64,000 nucleotides of DNA from an uncultured Anaerolineales bacterium (GCA_949319575.1 CASGHD010000035.1:1-64000), one strand, 5' to 3'; numbered from the stretch's first letter, positions 1-9,716 are shown. Notes: a model not told the origin generated them from the sequence alone. Numbers and translations are program-made.

Positions 1-147
1 ATCCCATATCAAATAAACAGGCTCCCACCCATACTTCGCCTTCACCTGTCCCCATTCATAGGTTTGGAGGAAGTGTGGATTTGGCAACGTGGCAATAAGC
101 GAATTCCAGCTTCTACTTTCCACTTTCTATTCTCTACTCTCTGCTCT

Positions 148-1134
148 CTATTCTCTATTCCCAACGAACTTCAAATATGCCCAATACAGAAGCGGATTGT
201 ACACTCGATCCATCGCTTGCGCGGCGCGTTTGACTTCGCCGCCGAAGCCGCGTTTGAAGCGATAGACTCCCCACAGTCCATCGTGTCGTGATTCAAAATT
301 GGATTCGAGAGTCGCTTCGTCTTCGTCGGGGACTCCCCACAGGTCGTACTCTTCGCAACCGCGCGCTTTTGCCCATTTCATCGCTTCCCATTGAAGCAAA
401 TATGTTGGCATTCGGTTGCGCTCTTCATCAGTGGATGCGCCGTAAAGATAATAGGCGCGGTTTCCGTTGCGAGCGACGAACAGGGCAGCAAGCGGCTTGC
501 CTTCATATTCAGCGACCAAAATTTCACACATCCCTTTTGGATGAAATAACTCATACGCGCGTTTGTAATATTCCAGCGAATGGACTCTGAACCCGTCGCG
601 CCCGCCCGTGACGAGCATCAACCTGTGAAAGGATTCGATATCGTCCCACGCGCGGACGGTCACGCCTTTTTTCTCGGCGAGGCGGATGTTGTAGCGGGTC
701 TTTTGTTTCATCTTCGCCAGAATTTGTTCATCCTCACCTTTTATATCAATGACGATAGTGCGGGGAGGCTGGATGTTGTGAGGAGAGGTTTCAAGTTTCA
801 GGTTCCAGGTTTCAAGTTGTTGGTCATTCCAGAGATCAGGTTCTAACTTGAGGAAGATGGCGCGATGTTGTTTACAAATAGAATTGATCTCGTTCCAAAA
901 CTGTTCACTGCTCACTGATAACTGATCACTATTCATTGCCTTCGGAATATATCCAACCGTAAACCCCAACGGCAATTTGCGAAACAAAATTTGCGCGCCG
1001 ACATCTCCACTGATCACTCTCACAGGCTCCCACCCAAACGCGGACTTCAACTCGCCCCACTCCCCTGTTTGCAAGAGGTGGGCGCTGGGGTGTTGGGAGA
1101 GGAATTGATTCCAGTCGGTGAGGGAAGCGATCAT
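148..1134 (-). CDS. FemAB/FemX-like peptidoglycan bridge aminoacyltransferase (GNAT fold)
   Basis: ORF 328 aa; KMKQKTRYNIRLAEKKGV and AYYLYGAS...YLLQWEAMKWAKARGCEEYDLWG motifs typical of FemAB. Confidence 0.85.
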   Translation of the reverse strand: MIASLTDWNQFLSQHPSAHLLQTGEWGELKSAFGWEPVRVISGDVGAQILFRKLPLGFTVGYIPKAMNSDQLSVSSEQFWNEINSICKQHRAIFLKLEPDLWNDQQLETWNLKLETSPHNIQPPRTIVIDIKGEDEQILAKMKQKTRYNIRLAEKKGVTVRAWDDIESFHRLMLVTGGRDGFRVHSLEYYKRAYELFHPKGMCEILVAEYEGKPLAALFVARNGNRAYYLYGASTDEERNRMPTYLLQWEAMKWAKARGCEEYDLWGVPDEDEATLESNFESRHDGLWGVYRFKRGFGGEVKRAAQAMDRVYNPLLYWAYLKFVGNRE

Positions 1135-1153
1135 TCGAGTTGAAGGTCGAAGG

Positions 1154-3154
1154 TCATAGGTCGAAGGTCAAAAACGACGTTTGACTTTTGACCTTTGACT
1201 CAGATATGGAGGAGTTGGGGATCAGTTCATCGAGCAGGGCGATGATGGCGTCGGTGTCGTTGGTGTGGCTGAGGGAGGCGAGTCGCTCGATGGCTTGAGG
1301 CAGGTTCAAATCGGAGGAGGAAGCGTCCGCGTCGAGGCGGAAGATGTCGGGGTGCAGAGTCTTCGCAAGAGGAGTCCCTTCATCCCAAAGTTCTTCCGTT
1401 AATTTTTCGCCAGCGCGGATGCCCGTGTACGAAATTTCGATGTCGCGCTGAGGTTCGAGTCCAGAGAGTCGAATCAAATCTTCGGCGAGATCGAGGATGC
1501 GGACAGGCTCGCCCATGTTGAGCACAAAAGTTTCGCCGCCGTTTTCCATGGAGGCGGCTTGAAGCACGAGATAAACGGCTTCGGGGATGGTCATAAAAAA
1601 ACGATACATGTCGGGATGCGTGATGGTGACGGGTCCGCCGTTTGCAATTTGATTTTTGAAAATGGGAATGATGGAGCCGCGCGAGCCGAGAACGTTGCCG
1701 AATCTCACGACGGAAAAGGCGTGTTGATTATTGCGTACTGCGTACTGCGTATTAGTGTTTCCGTGTGTACTTGTTTCCGTGTTTACGTGTTTACTTGTAT
1801 CCCTGTCTACTTGTCTACTTGCATCCAGAACAATCAACTCTGCTAAACGCTTCGTCGCGCCGTAGATGGACGATGGGCGGACGGCTTTGTCGGTGGAGAT
1901 GAGCACGAATCGTTCGACGTTGTGACTAAGCGCGGCTTGGGCGACGTTGCGCGTGCCGATGACGTTATTCGTGACCGCTTCAACGATGTTGACCTCCATC
2001 AACGGGACATGCTTGTGCGCGGCGGTATGGAAAACAACTTGCGGTTGATGTTGCTCGAAAATTTGCGCGAGGCGTTCCGCGTTGCGAATATCGGCGATGA
2101 CTGGCGAGAGAGTAAGATTTGGATAATCCTGATTCAATTCAAGCAGAATTTCAAAGATGCTATTCTCGCCGTGACCGAGCAAAACAAGTTCGGATGGATC
2201 TCGCCGCGCGATTTGGCGGCAGAGTTCGCGTCCGATAGAACCGCCCGCGCCTGTGACGAGTACGCGCTTACCCTCAAGCGCCGCGCCCACCGCTTCATCG
2301 TTGACTCGCACGGGTTCGCGGCGCAGCAAGTCGGTGATGTCAACTTCGCGCAGGCGGTTGACGCTGACCTTGCCGCCGATGAGTTCATAAATCCCAGGCA
2401 TCGTGCGCGAGGGGATTCCCTTCACGCGGCAAACGTCGTTGATCGCGCGCACAAGTTGACCGGGCGCGGAGGGAATGGCGATGATGACTTCGTCCACGCG
2501 ATGGAGGTCAATCGCGGAGGATAGATCGCTGACCGCGCCGATGACGGTCACGCCGTGGATGGAATGGTTTTGTTTAGCGGGATCATCATCGAGGAAACCA
2601 ACAGGTGTCAGATTCAATTGCGCTGTTTTTTGCAATTCACGCACAACCAACGCGCCCGCGTCGCCTGCGCCGATGATGAGGGCGCGTTTGCCCTTTCCAT
2701 TGGCGCGCGCGGTCATGGATTGTTCGGCAAGAATTCGCAAGGCAAAACGCGAGCCGCCGATGAGGACGAGGGAGAGGAGCCAGTCAATTCCTAATGCCGA
2801 GCGAGGCATACCGGGCAAGACGCGTCCCGCGCTGATGAGCAGAAGCATCACGCCAGAGACAAGCACGGATGCGGATGTGACGGCAACCGTGATCAATCGC
2901 AATTCGCCTGTGCTCGCATAAATCCACAAGCGGCGATACAAGCCGAAGAAATAATAGACAGGAATTTTGATTACAAGCGCGACGGCGCTCATTAACACAA
3001 CGGCGGGAAAATAAAACGGTAATTCCTCCACATTCAACCGCAGGGCGAAACTTCCCAACACCGAGACGACGATGAGGGCAATGTCGCCGATGAGGACGAA
3101 GCGGTTGCGGATGTGGGGAGGGCGGGAGGGCATGGGGGGATTGGTAATTGGCAA
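1154..3154 (-). CDS. CapD/WbpM/PglF-like nucleoside-diphosphate sugar epimerase/dehydratase, membrane-anchored
   Basis: N-terminal TM segments, GKRVLVTGAGGSIGRELCRQI, YGATKR, VRFGNVLGSRGSIIPIF. Confidence 0.9.
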   Translation of the reverse strand: MPITNPPMPSRPPHIRNRFVLIGDIALIVVSVLGSFALRLNVEELPFYFPAVVLMSAVALVIKIPVYYFFGLYRRLWIYASTGELRLITVAVTSASVLVSGVMLLLISAGRVLPGMPRSALGIDWLLSLVLIGGSRFALRILAEQSMTARANGKGKRALIIGAGDAGALVVRELQKTAQLNLTPVGFLDDDPAKQNHSIHGVTVIGAVSDLSSAIDLHRVDEVIIAIPSAPGQLVRAINDVCRVKGIPSRTMPGIYELIGGKVSVNRLREVDITDLLRREPVRVNDEAVGAALEGKRVLVTGAGGSIGRELCRQIARRDPSELVLLGHGENSIFEILLELNQDYPNLTLSPVIADIRNAERLAQIFEQHQPQVVFHTAAHKHVPLMEVNIVEAVTNNVIGTRNVAQAALSHNVERFVLISTDKAVRPSSIYGATKRLAELIVLDASRQVDRDTSKHVNTETSTHGNTNTQYAVRNNQHAFSVVRFGNVLGSRGSIIPIFKNQIANGGPVTITHPDMYRFFMTIPEAVYLVLQAASMENGGETFVLNMGEPVRILDLAEDLIRLSGLEPQRDIEISYTGIRAGEKLTEELWDEGTPLAKTLHPDIFRLDADASSSDLNLPQAIERLASLSHTNDTDAIIALLDELIPNSSISESKVKSQTSFLTFDL

Positions 3155-3184
3155 GTGGTAATTGAATGAGGAGAGAATTGGAGA

Positions 3185-4147
3185 CTAGTGATTAGAGATT
3201 GGAGACTGTTGGCGGAGGATGTTGACGGTTTCTTTTAGACCTTCGGCGAGGGGTGTGTTCGCGCTGAAGCCAATTATATCTTTTGCTTTTTGCGGGCTTC
3301 CGATGGAGCGGTAGATGTCGCCTGCGCGAGGTGGGGCGAATTCGGTCCTCGGCGCGTTGGGAAAAATTTCGTACAGCGCTTCGAGCAGGTCGAGCAAGCG
3401 CGTTTCGATGCCGGTGCAGATGTTGAAAGTTTTCCCTGCGGCGTTTGGATGTTCTGAGGCGATCAGGTTAGCGCGCGCGACATCATGGATGTTGATGAGG
3501 TCGCGGGTTTGACCGCCATCGCCGAAGATGGTGACGGGTTTGCCGTCCAACAATCTTTGAATGAAGATCGGAACTGCCGCGGCGTACATTGTGTCGGGGC
3601 GTTGGCGCGGACCGTACACGTTGAAGTAGCGAAGCGCGACAACTTCAAGATCGAGTTCATTCGTGAACAACTCCGCGTACATTTCGTTGATGCGTTTGGA
3701 TAACGCGTACGGGGACTTCGGTTGAAGCGGTGTCTCCTCGCGGAGAGGCAACACAGCGGACTCGCCGTAGACTGCCGCGCTGGATGCCAGGACAACCCGC
3801 CTCGCGCCCGCGCGTCGCGCCGATTCGAGTAACAGATGCGTTCCGTTTACGTTGACATCGAAACACTCCTGAGGCTCATCCATGGATTGCGGGACGGAGA
3901 TGAAAGCCGCAGAATGGAAAACGGCGTCCATGCCGCGCACAGCCTCCCCGACGCGCGAAGCGTCTCGAATGTCGCCTTCGATGAGCGCAAGCAGGGAACG
4001 TCCGCTCTTTTGAATCAACGCTTCTATATTTTCGCGCTTGCCTGTGCTGAAATTATCCAGCACGCGGACCGAGTCGCCGCGCGCGAGCAAAGCCTCCGCA
4101 ATGTGCGAGCCGATGAAACCCGCGCCGCCGGTGACTAGAAATTTCAT
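3185..4147 (-). CDS. NAD-dependent epimerase/dehydratase (UDP-glucose 4-epimerase-like)
   Basis: MKFLVTGGAGFIGSHIAEALL; YALSKR; start at 4147 overlaps upstream stop (ATGA); the ORF track's 4432 start is an over-extension. Confidence 0.88.
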   Translation of the reverse strand: MKFLVTGGAGFIGSHIAEALLARGDSVRVLDNFSTGKRENIEALIQKSGRSLLALIEGDIRDASRVGEAVRGMDAVFHSAAFISVPQSMDEPQECFDVNVNGTHLLLESARRAGARRVVLASSAAVYGESAVLPLREETPLQPKSPYALSKRINEMYAELFTNELDLEVVALRYFNVYGPRQRPDTMYAAAVPIFIQRLLDGKPVTIFGDGGQTRDLINIHDVARANLIASEHPNAAGKTFNICTGIETRLLDLLEALYEIFPNAPRTEFAPPRAGDIYRSIGSPQKAKDIIGFSANTPLAEGLKETVNILRQQSPISNH

Positions 4148-5622
4148 CAGCGTCCCGTTCGGCGCAACATCGTGCCGATGGTGCGGAGGATGATCTGAAA
4201 ATCCATCGTTAGGGAGCGGTGCTTGATGTAGTAGAGGTCGTATTCCAGTTTGACCGCCATCTCGGTCACAGAGGCGTAATAACCGTAATTGATCTGCGCC
4301 CAGCCCGAAACGCCGGGTTTGACAAGCAAGCGCGCGCGATAAAACGGGACTTGCTTTTGAAACGCGGCAACGAGTTCGGGGCGTTCGGCGCGCGGACCGA
4401 CGAGACTCATGTCGCCGCGCAGGACATTCCAAAATTGAGGAAATTCATCGAGCCGAGTCTTTCGCAGAAAATCGCCAACCCGCGTGACGCGCGGGTCGTC
4501 CTTCTCCGCGAGTTTCGCCTCGCCTTGCTGTTCCGCGTCCTGGCGCATCGAGCGGAATTTGTAGATCGTAAAACGACGCGCTCCCTTGCCCAGGCGAGTC
4601 TGTTTATAGGTGATGGGAAAACCACTATCGAGCACGATGGCAAAGGCGACAAATGGGAACAATACGAGTAGAACCATGATTCCCACCAGCCCCCCCGCAA
4701 CGTCGAGTATGCGCTTGGTCAATTCGTACATGCCGCTCACACGCACCTCATCCACGAACGAGCGGATGATCCAATCCGATTCGAGGTGGTGGATGGGAAG
4801 CCGCCCGGTCATCTCTTCGTAGAGGATGGGCATGCGCATGACTTCGACGCCTTTTTCCTGCGCGTCCAAAATGGATTGAAAGGTCTTCCCCTGGATCTCG
4901 CCGTTGATGGCGACTACAAGGTCGGTCACCTGGTGCTCGTCGATCAGGGCAAGTAATCTCTCGCTGGAGCCAAGCACTTTCGACCCGTGAAATGATTTTC
5001 TGACCTTCTGGTTATCATCGTCGACAAAACCCACGAGGTTAAACGAGCGCGTCCCGAGCGTCTCATACAATTGAGCGAGGGTCTTCCCCGCCTGCCCGGC
5101 GCCGATGATGAGCATGCGCCTCAGTTGACCTGTCCGTTTGTAGATGCGGATGAAGATCATGCGCCAGGCAAGCGTGAGGAGCGACGCGAAGATCAGGTAC
5201 GCGCCCACGCCGACGCGCGGCAGGTTGGTTGGGTCTTGCGTAAACACAAAGATGAATGAGTACAACGCCAGCGCAATAAACGCCGCAATGGCAATGCCGC
5301 GCGTCGTTTTGCGCCCGCTCCCCGCGATGGACGGCTCGTATAAATCCACCAGCAAAAGCATCCACAAGATCGGCAGAAGATAAAACCAAAATGGGACCTC
5401 GATATCCACCCTGGTATTGAGAATTGCGATGATCCGTGGTTCGGGGATCGGGGGCTTCTCTGCCAGCAATGCCTGATATTGCACGTTGTAGTTATACGCC
5501 CGCCAGATCGATAACGCCGCAAACACCGAGATCATAGACAGCACAAGGTCGCCGAAAAACAACAAGGCGCGATGCTCGCTGGGGCGTAACCTCAATGGGG
5601 TGGTGCGAAGATTTTCAGCCAT
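4147..5622 (-). CDS. exopolysaccharide biosynthesis polyprenyl glycosylphosphotransferase (WcaJ-like)
   Basis: CoA-binding-like domain plus C-terminal KFRSMRQDAE...RLDEFPQFWNVLRGDMSLVGPRAERPE...KPGVSGWAQINYGY. Confidence 0.92.
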   Translation of the reverse strand: MAENLRTTPLRLRPSEHRALLFFGDLVLSMISVFAALSIWRAYNYNVQYQALLAEKPPIPEPRIIAILNTRVDIEVPFWFYLLPILWMLLLVDLYEPSIAGSGRKTTRGIAIAAFIALALYSFIFVFTQDPTNLPRVGVGAYLIFASLLTLAWRMIFIRIYKRTGQLRRMLIIGAGQAGKTLAQLYETLGTRSFNLVGFVDDDNQKVRKSFHGSKVLGSSERLLALIDEHQVTDLVVAINGEIQGKTFQSILDAQEKGVEVMRMPILYEEMTGRLPIHHLESDWIIRSFVDEVRVSGMYELTKRILDVAGGLVGIMVLLVLFPFVAFAIVLDSGFPITYKQTRLGKGARRFTIYKFRSMRQDAEQQGEAKLAEKDDPRVTRVGDFLRKTRLDEFPQFWNVLRGDMSLVGPRAERPELVAAFQKQVPFYRARLLVKPGVSGWAQINYGYYASVTEMAVKLEYDLYYIKHRSLTMDFQIILRTIGTMLRRTGR

Positions 5623-6616
5623 TCTTCCTAAAACCAGAGGCGAGCATGCTCCACAACAATCCGCTTCCCCACGCGATGTGCATGATGGGAATTGCCAGCG
5701 GCAAACCCACGCTCAAAAAGTTCTTCCTCAATCGCAGTCTTGCTTGAATTCCCGCCGTTAGGCAGATGAACAAATACAGGAGAAGTTCGCCAAGCAAAAG
5801 GAATTTCATTAGCGGGAAGAATATCGACAACAGCCCCAACCCCGCCAGACTCAAGACAAACAACGGAGGCAGAGCCTGCCTCCAGCGAAGGGTGTTCGGA
5901 TATCTGCGGAGCATACGCCACTTCCAATAACCATAACGCCAATATTGGCGCGCCAGTTCCAACAACGTTGCGCGCGCAAAATAGATCGAGCGGATGGACG
6001 GGTCGAGCCAGATTCTACCACCCGCCTTTCGCACGCGCGCGTTGAACTCATAATCTTCATTTGTGAGCAGAGACTCGTCGAACAGCCCCACTTTTTCGAT
6101 CAACGCGCGGCGGAACGCGCCAAACGGGACTGTATCCACTTCTGCGGCATATTTCGCATGACGATACAGCGCGTCGCCGACACCGAGCGGGTGCGCCGCG
6201 GCAACTGCGATGGATTCGGCGATCCATGTTTTTGCGCCCGCGTGGATCTCCCACACGCCGCCGACGTTGTCGCCCCGCCCTGCTTCGAGCGCCTTCACGC
6301 AATTTTCCACGTAATCGGGATACGGCTTCGAATGCGCGTCGAGCCGAATGATGATCTCGCCGCGCGAGGCTTCGATGGCGCGGTTTACCGCGGAGGGAAT
6401 CGCGCGTTGAACATTGTCCACCACACGCGCTTTGAGGTCTCGAAACTTTTTTTGAAACGCGGCGATCTCGTCACGAGTTCCATCGGTTGACATGCCGTCC
6501 GAAATGATCACTTCCATTTTGGAGCGCGGAAAGGTCTGCTCACGCAGAGCGTCAAGCAAAGGTTGAATTGTGGATTGCTCGTTGTAACAGGGAATGATGA
6601 TGGAAACTTTTGGCAT
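5615..6616 (-). CDS. glycosyltransferase family 2 with C-terminal TM helices
   Basis: MPKVSIIIPCYNEQSTIQPLLDAL; IIRLDAHSKP; start chosen at 6616. Confidence 0.88.
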   Translation of the reverse strand: MPKVSIIIPCYNEQSTIQPLLDALREQTFPRSKMEVIISDGMSTDGTRDEIAAFQKKFRDLKARVVDNVQRAIPSAVNRAIEASRGEIIIRLDAHSKPYPDYVENCVKALEAGRGDNVGGVWEIHAGAKTWIAESIAVAAAHPLGVGDALYRHAKYAAEVDTVPFGAFRRALIEKVGLFDESLLTNEDYEFNARVRKAGGRIWLDPSIRSIYFARATLLELARQYWRYGYWKWRMLRRYPNTLRWRQALPPLFVLSLAGLGLLSIFFPLMKFLLLGELLLYLFICLTAGIQARLRLRKNFLSVGLPLAIPIMHIAWGSGLLWSMLASGFRKNG

Positions 6617-6617
6617 T

Positions 6618-7985
6618 TTACTTTTGCGCGAGCGGCAGGCGGATCGTGAACGTCGTCCCATGCCCCACCGAACTTCGGACGCCAATTTTACCACCATGCG
6701 CCTGCGCAATCTCGCGCGCAATCGCCAGCCCAAGCCCCGCGCCATGACCTTCGCCGCCCGCGCGGGATGGATCAACCTGATAGAACCGATCGAACAAGCG
6801 CGGCAACGCTTCGCTTTCGATACCGACGCCTGAATCAGCCACCTCAACGTCCATCCACGCCCCAGCGGACTTTGCCGACAGCGCAACTCGTCCATTGGCG
6901 GGCGTGAACTTCAAGGCGTTGTCCACCAGATTCGTAAACACTTGCGCGAGTCTGTCGCCGTCGCCGAGGAGAGCGGGCAAATCGTCTGGGACATTCACTT
7001 GCAGGTCAATGCCTGCTTTTTGGGCTTGCAAGGAAAATTTTTCCGCGATGCCGCGCAACAACACCCCCGCGTCCACAGCAGACATGTTGAGGTCAGCCGT
7101 GCCAGCCTCCAATCGCGCAAGATCGAGCAAGTCCAGCGCCATGCGGTGCATCCGCCCGGCTTCATCGTAGATAATTTGCGCGGCTTGCTTGCGCGCTTCG
7201 GGCGAATCGGCGGTGTTATCGAGAATGGCTTGCGCGAATCCCTGAATGGCTGTGAGCGGGGTCTTCAACTCGTGCGAAACATTTGCAACAAAATCGCGTT
7301 GCGATCGTTGGCTGTTGTCCACGCGTTGAACCATCGAATTGAACGCCTGAGCCAAATCCCGCACTTCGCGCGGTCCGCGCGGCGGGACGGGGTTTGCCTC
7401 GGCGGGGTAATTCCGCGCGGCGAGGACAATTTTCTGCAACGGGTCTGCCACTGAGCGTGAGATCGCGAACGCCAGGACGAGCGAGAGCAACATGGCGATC
7501 AAACCGCCTTGCAGGATCGGGGTCAGCAGTTCGTCGGCAAAGATATTCAGGAATTTGGTCGCGGGTCGAGGCGCGGCAGACACGATCACGTTCCCGTTCG
7601 GCAAACGAGACTTGGTCTGCAACCACGATCCGCCTTGCGCATCAGTGGCGAATTGCGAGTTTCGATTGATCAGCGTATTGCGCGGAAACGGGAGGGCAGG
7701 CTGGCCGGGATGCGAATCGAAGACAACTGCGTGAGTCGAATCGAATATCACAATGCGGGCGTTATTTGCTTCGGCGATTTTTTGAAGTTTGACAGTGTCT
7801 TGCAAGAGTTCGCGCGGGTTCGCTGAGAGTTGCGTTTGAACGTTCCGCAGCCGTTGCAAGGTTTCGCGGTACAGGATCGGGTTGCGAATCAAGTAGGCAA
7901 GCAAAACAACGATCACCGCCAGTAACGCAACGGTGATCACAAGGGCATAACTCAGCCAAAGGCGCGAACGGAGTGAGGTGAACAT
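6618..7985 (-). CDS. HAMP-domain sensor histidine kinase
   Basis: FVANVSHELKTPLTAIQGFAQAI; VFTNLVDNALKFTP; GAGLGLAIAREIAQAHGG. Confidence 0.93.
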   Translation of the reverse strand: MFTSLRSRLWLSYALVITVALLAVIVVLLAYLIRNPILYRETLQRLRNVQTQLSANPRELLQDTVKLQKIAEANNARIVIFDSTHAVVFDSHPGQPALPFPRNTLINRNSQFATDAQGGSWLQTKSRLPNGNVIVSAAPRPATKFLNIFADELLTPILQGGLIAMLLSLVLAFAISRSVADPLQKIVLAARNYPAEANPVPPRGPREVRDLAQAFNSMVQRVDNSQRSQRDFVANVSHELKTPLTAIQGFAQAILDNTADSPEARKQAAQIIYDEAGRMHRMALDLLDLARLEAGTADLNMSAVDAGVLLRGIAEKFSLQAQKAGIDLQVNVPDDLPALLGDGDRLAQVFTNLVDNALKFTPANGRVALSAKSAGAWMDVEVADSGVGIESEALPRLFDRFYQVDPSRAGGEGHGAGLGLAIAREIAQAHGGKIGVRSSVGHGTTFTIRLPLAQK

Positions 7986-8043
7986 TCTAAAGGAAACGAC
8001 CGCAGAGTATGGTTTTCAACCTCGCGAAATCCGCAATGATTCG

Positions 8044-8967
8044 TCAGGTTTGCTGGTTTGCTTTTCGATGCTCCCGCAATTTCTCGCGCAGTTTGGGAAG
8101 CGCCACTTGCAATTCATCAAGTTCGTCCTGCTTCAGCGTCGACCATGGAGCGAAAAAATATGCGTCGGTTTGTTGTTCGACCTGCTCGCGCAACCCGACT
8201 CCCTGTTGCGAGATGCGGTAATTACCGGAGTTGCCGGCTTGTTCGAGCCATCCGATCTCCTGCGCGGCTTGCAACGCGATCGAGTACTCGTCGGCATCAT
8301 ACCCGCGAAAGGCGAGTTGTTCCGCCAGTGTTTCCGCGGTCACCGGGTTGCCGCCGGCCGCCGCCCCTAACACGCTCCAGACGACGCCTGCCTGATTGAA
8401 GTGCGGACGCGCCGCCGCGAGGTGCGAATCGTCGCGATAGGCGAACAAGTCCAGCAGGTATTCCCGGATCTTTGTCATCACCGGGCTTTCCCGGTCCGCC
8501 ACACGGAAGCGTTTGATGATCGCCCATTTCTCCGGAGGCTCAGGAGCGTTGTCGTTTGCCAGCACAATTTGTTTGAGCAATACTTTGAGTCGTTCCAGGT
8601 CGATCTCCGGCATAAACCTGGGCGGCGGGAGTTTCGCGTCGCCAGCCATAATGGTAAATTTGACGCCCGCCCGCGCCATTTCGGTCACTTTGTATTGATC
8701 CTCAGGCTGAGGCTGGATCCATCCCTTTACATCGAGGTGAGTAAACGTCTTTTCGAATTTCTCCGGGTTGGTGAACGGATCGCGCTTTTGAAAGTTAACG
8801 AGCGAGAAATAATCCAGTCCCAATTCGCTGTACAGGTACAGTTCAAAGGGGATGTCGTTACGCACGGCGACTTCTTCGATCTCAGGCTCGGTGATCGCCC
8901 AAAACTCCTGAATGACGGCGTGCATCTGCGTCCAGATCTTTGGCAAGGGGTTGGTCTGCTCGTTCAT
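8044..8967 (-). CDS. hypothetical protein (possible winged-helix domains), between RR and HK genes
   Basis: 308-aa ORF from MNEQTNPLPKIW; no confident family recognised. Confidence 0.7.
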   Translation of the reverse strand: MNEQTNPLPKIWTQMHAVIQEFWAITEPEIEEVAVRNDIPFELYLYSELGLDYFSLVNFQKRDPFTNPEKFEKTFTHLDVKGWIQPQPEDQYKVTEMARAGVKFTIMAGDAKLPPPRFMPEIDLERLKVLLKQIVLANDNAPEPPEKWAIIKRFRVADRESPVMTKIREYLLDLFAYRDDSHLAAARPHFNQAGVVWSVLGAAAGGNPVTAETLAEQLAFRGYDADEYSIALQAAQEIGWLEQAGNSGNYRISQQGVGLREQVEQQTDAYFFAPWSTLKQDELDELQVALPKLREKLREHRKANQQT

Positions 8968-9029
8968 AATCCAACCTAAGTGTACGCCTCGGCGGGCGGA
9001 ACAATCTTGCAATGCCGTAACGAACCGTT

Positions 9030-9716
9030 TCAGGCAACCACCAGTTTATACCCAACACCGGTCACGGTTTCGATCTTCACGGAACTCGCCTCCAGTTTCT
9101 TGCGCAAATGCGCCACATGGACGTCCACGGTGCGGGTCTGCCCGTAGAAATCGAAGCCCCACGCTTTTTGCAGAATTTGTTCGCGTGTAAGCACCAACCC
9201 GCGATGCTCTGCGAACGTGAGGAGCAGGTCGAATTCCTGGGCGCGCAGGTTGGGGATGGAGGCAGAACCGATTCGCGCCTCCCGCCGGGCTGGGTCCACC
9301 GTCAGGTCGCCGAGGTGAATCGTGGAGGCGTTTCCCGCTTTAACGCCATGCTCGCCGCGCCGCAAAATCGCCTTGACGCGCGCGACCAATTCGCGCGGGT
9401 TGAACGGTTTAGCGAGGTAATCGTCGGCGCCGAGTTCGAGACCGAGAATTTTGTCGATATCCTCGTCGCGCGCTGTGAGCATGAGAATCGCGGCGGGATG
9501 ATTCGCAGAACGCAAGCGGCGACACACGTCAAAACCGTCGAGCTTCGGGAGCATCACATCCAGCACGATCAAGGCGGGTTGTTCGCGCGCAGCCGCATCC
9601 ACCGCCGCCTCGCCGTCGCGCGCGGCTTGGATGCGAAAGCCCTCGCGCTCGAGGTACATGCGCGCCAGCTTGATGATGGACGGTTCGTCGTCGACGAGGA
9701 GGATGAGTTCGTTCAA
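9030..9716 (-). CDS. OmpR/PhoB-family response regulator
   Basis: LVDDEPSIIKLARMYLE, LIVLDVMLPKLDGFDVCRRLR, C-terminal winged helix KAWGFDFYGQTRTVDVHVAHLRKKLE. Confidence 0.95.
   Translation of the reverse strand: MNELILLVDDEPSIIKLARMYLEREGFRIQAARDGEAAVDAAAREQPALIVLDVMLPKLDGFDVCRRLRSANHPAAILMLTARDEDIDKILGLELGADDYLAKPFNPRELVARVKAILRRGEHGVKAGNASTIHLGDLTVDPARREARIGSASIPNLRAQEFDLLLTFAEHRGLVLTREQILQKAWGFDFYGQTRTVDVHVAHLRKKLEASSVKIETVTGVGYKLVVA

Noticed and set aside
1922-2524. 200-aa plus-strand ORF opposite capD
   Set aside because: Antisense shadow ORF of a well-supported CDS; no recognisable domain, a common artefact in GC-rich sequence.
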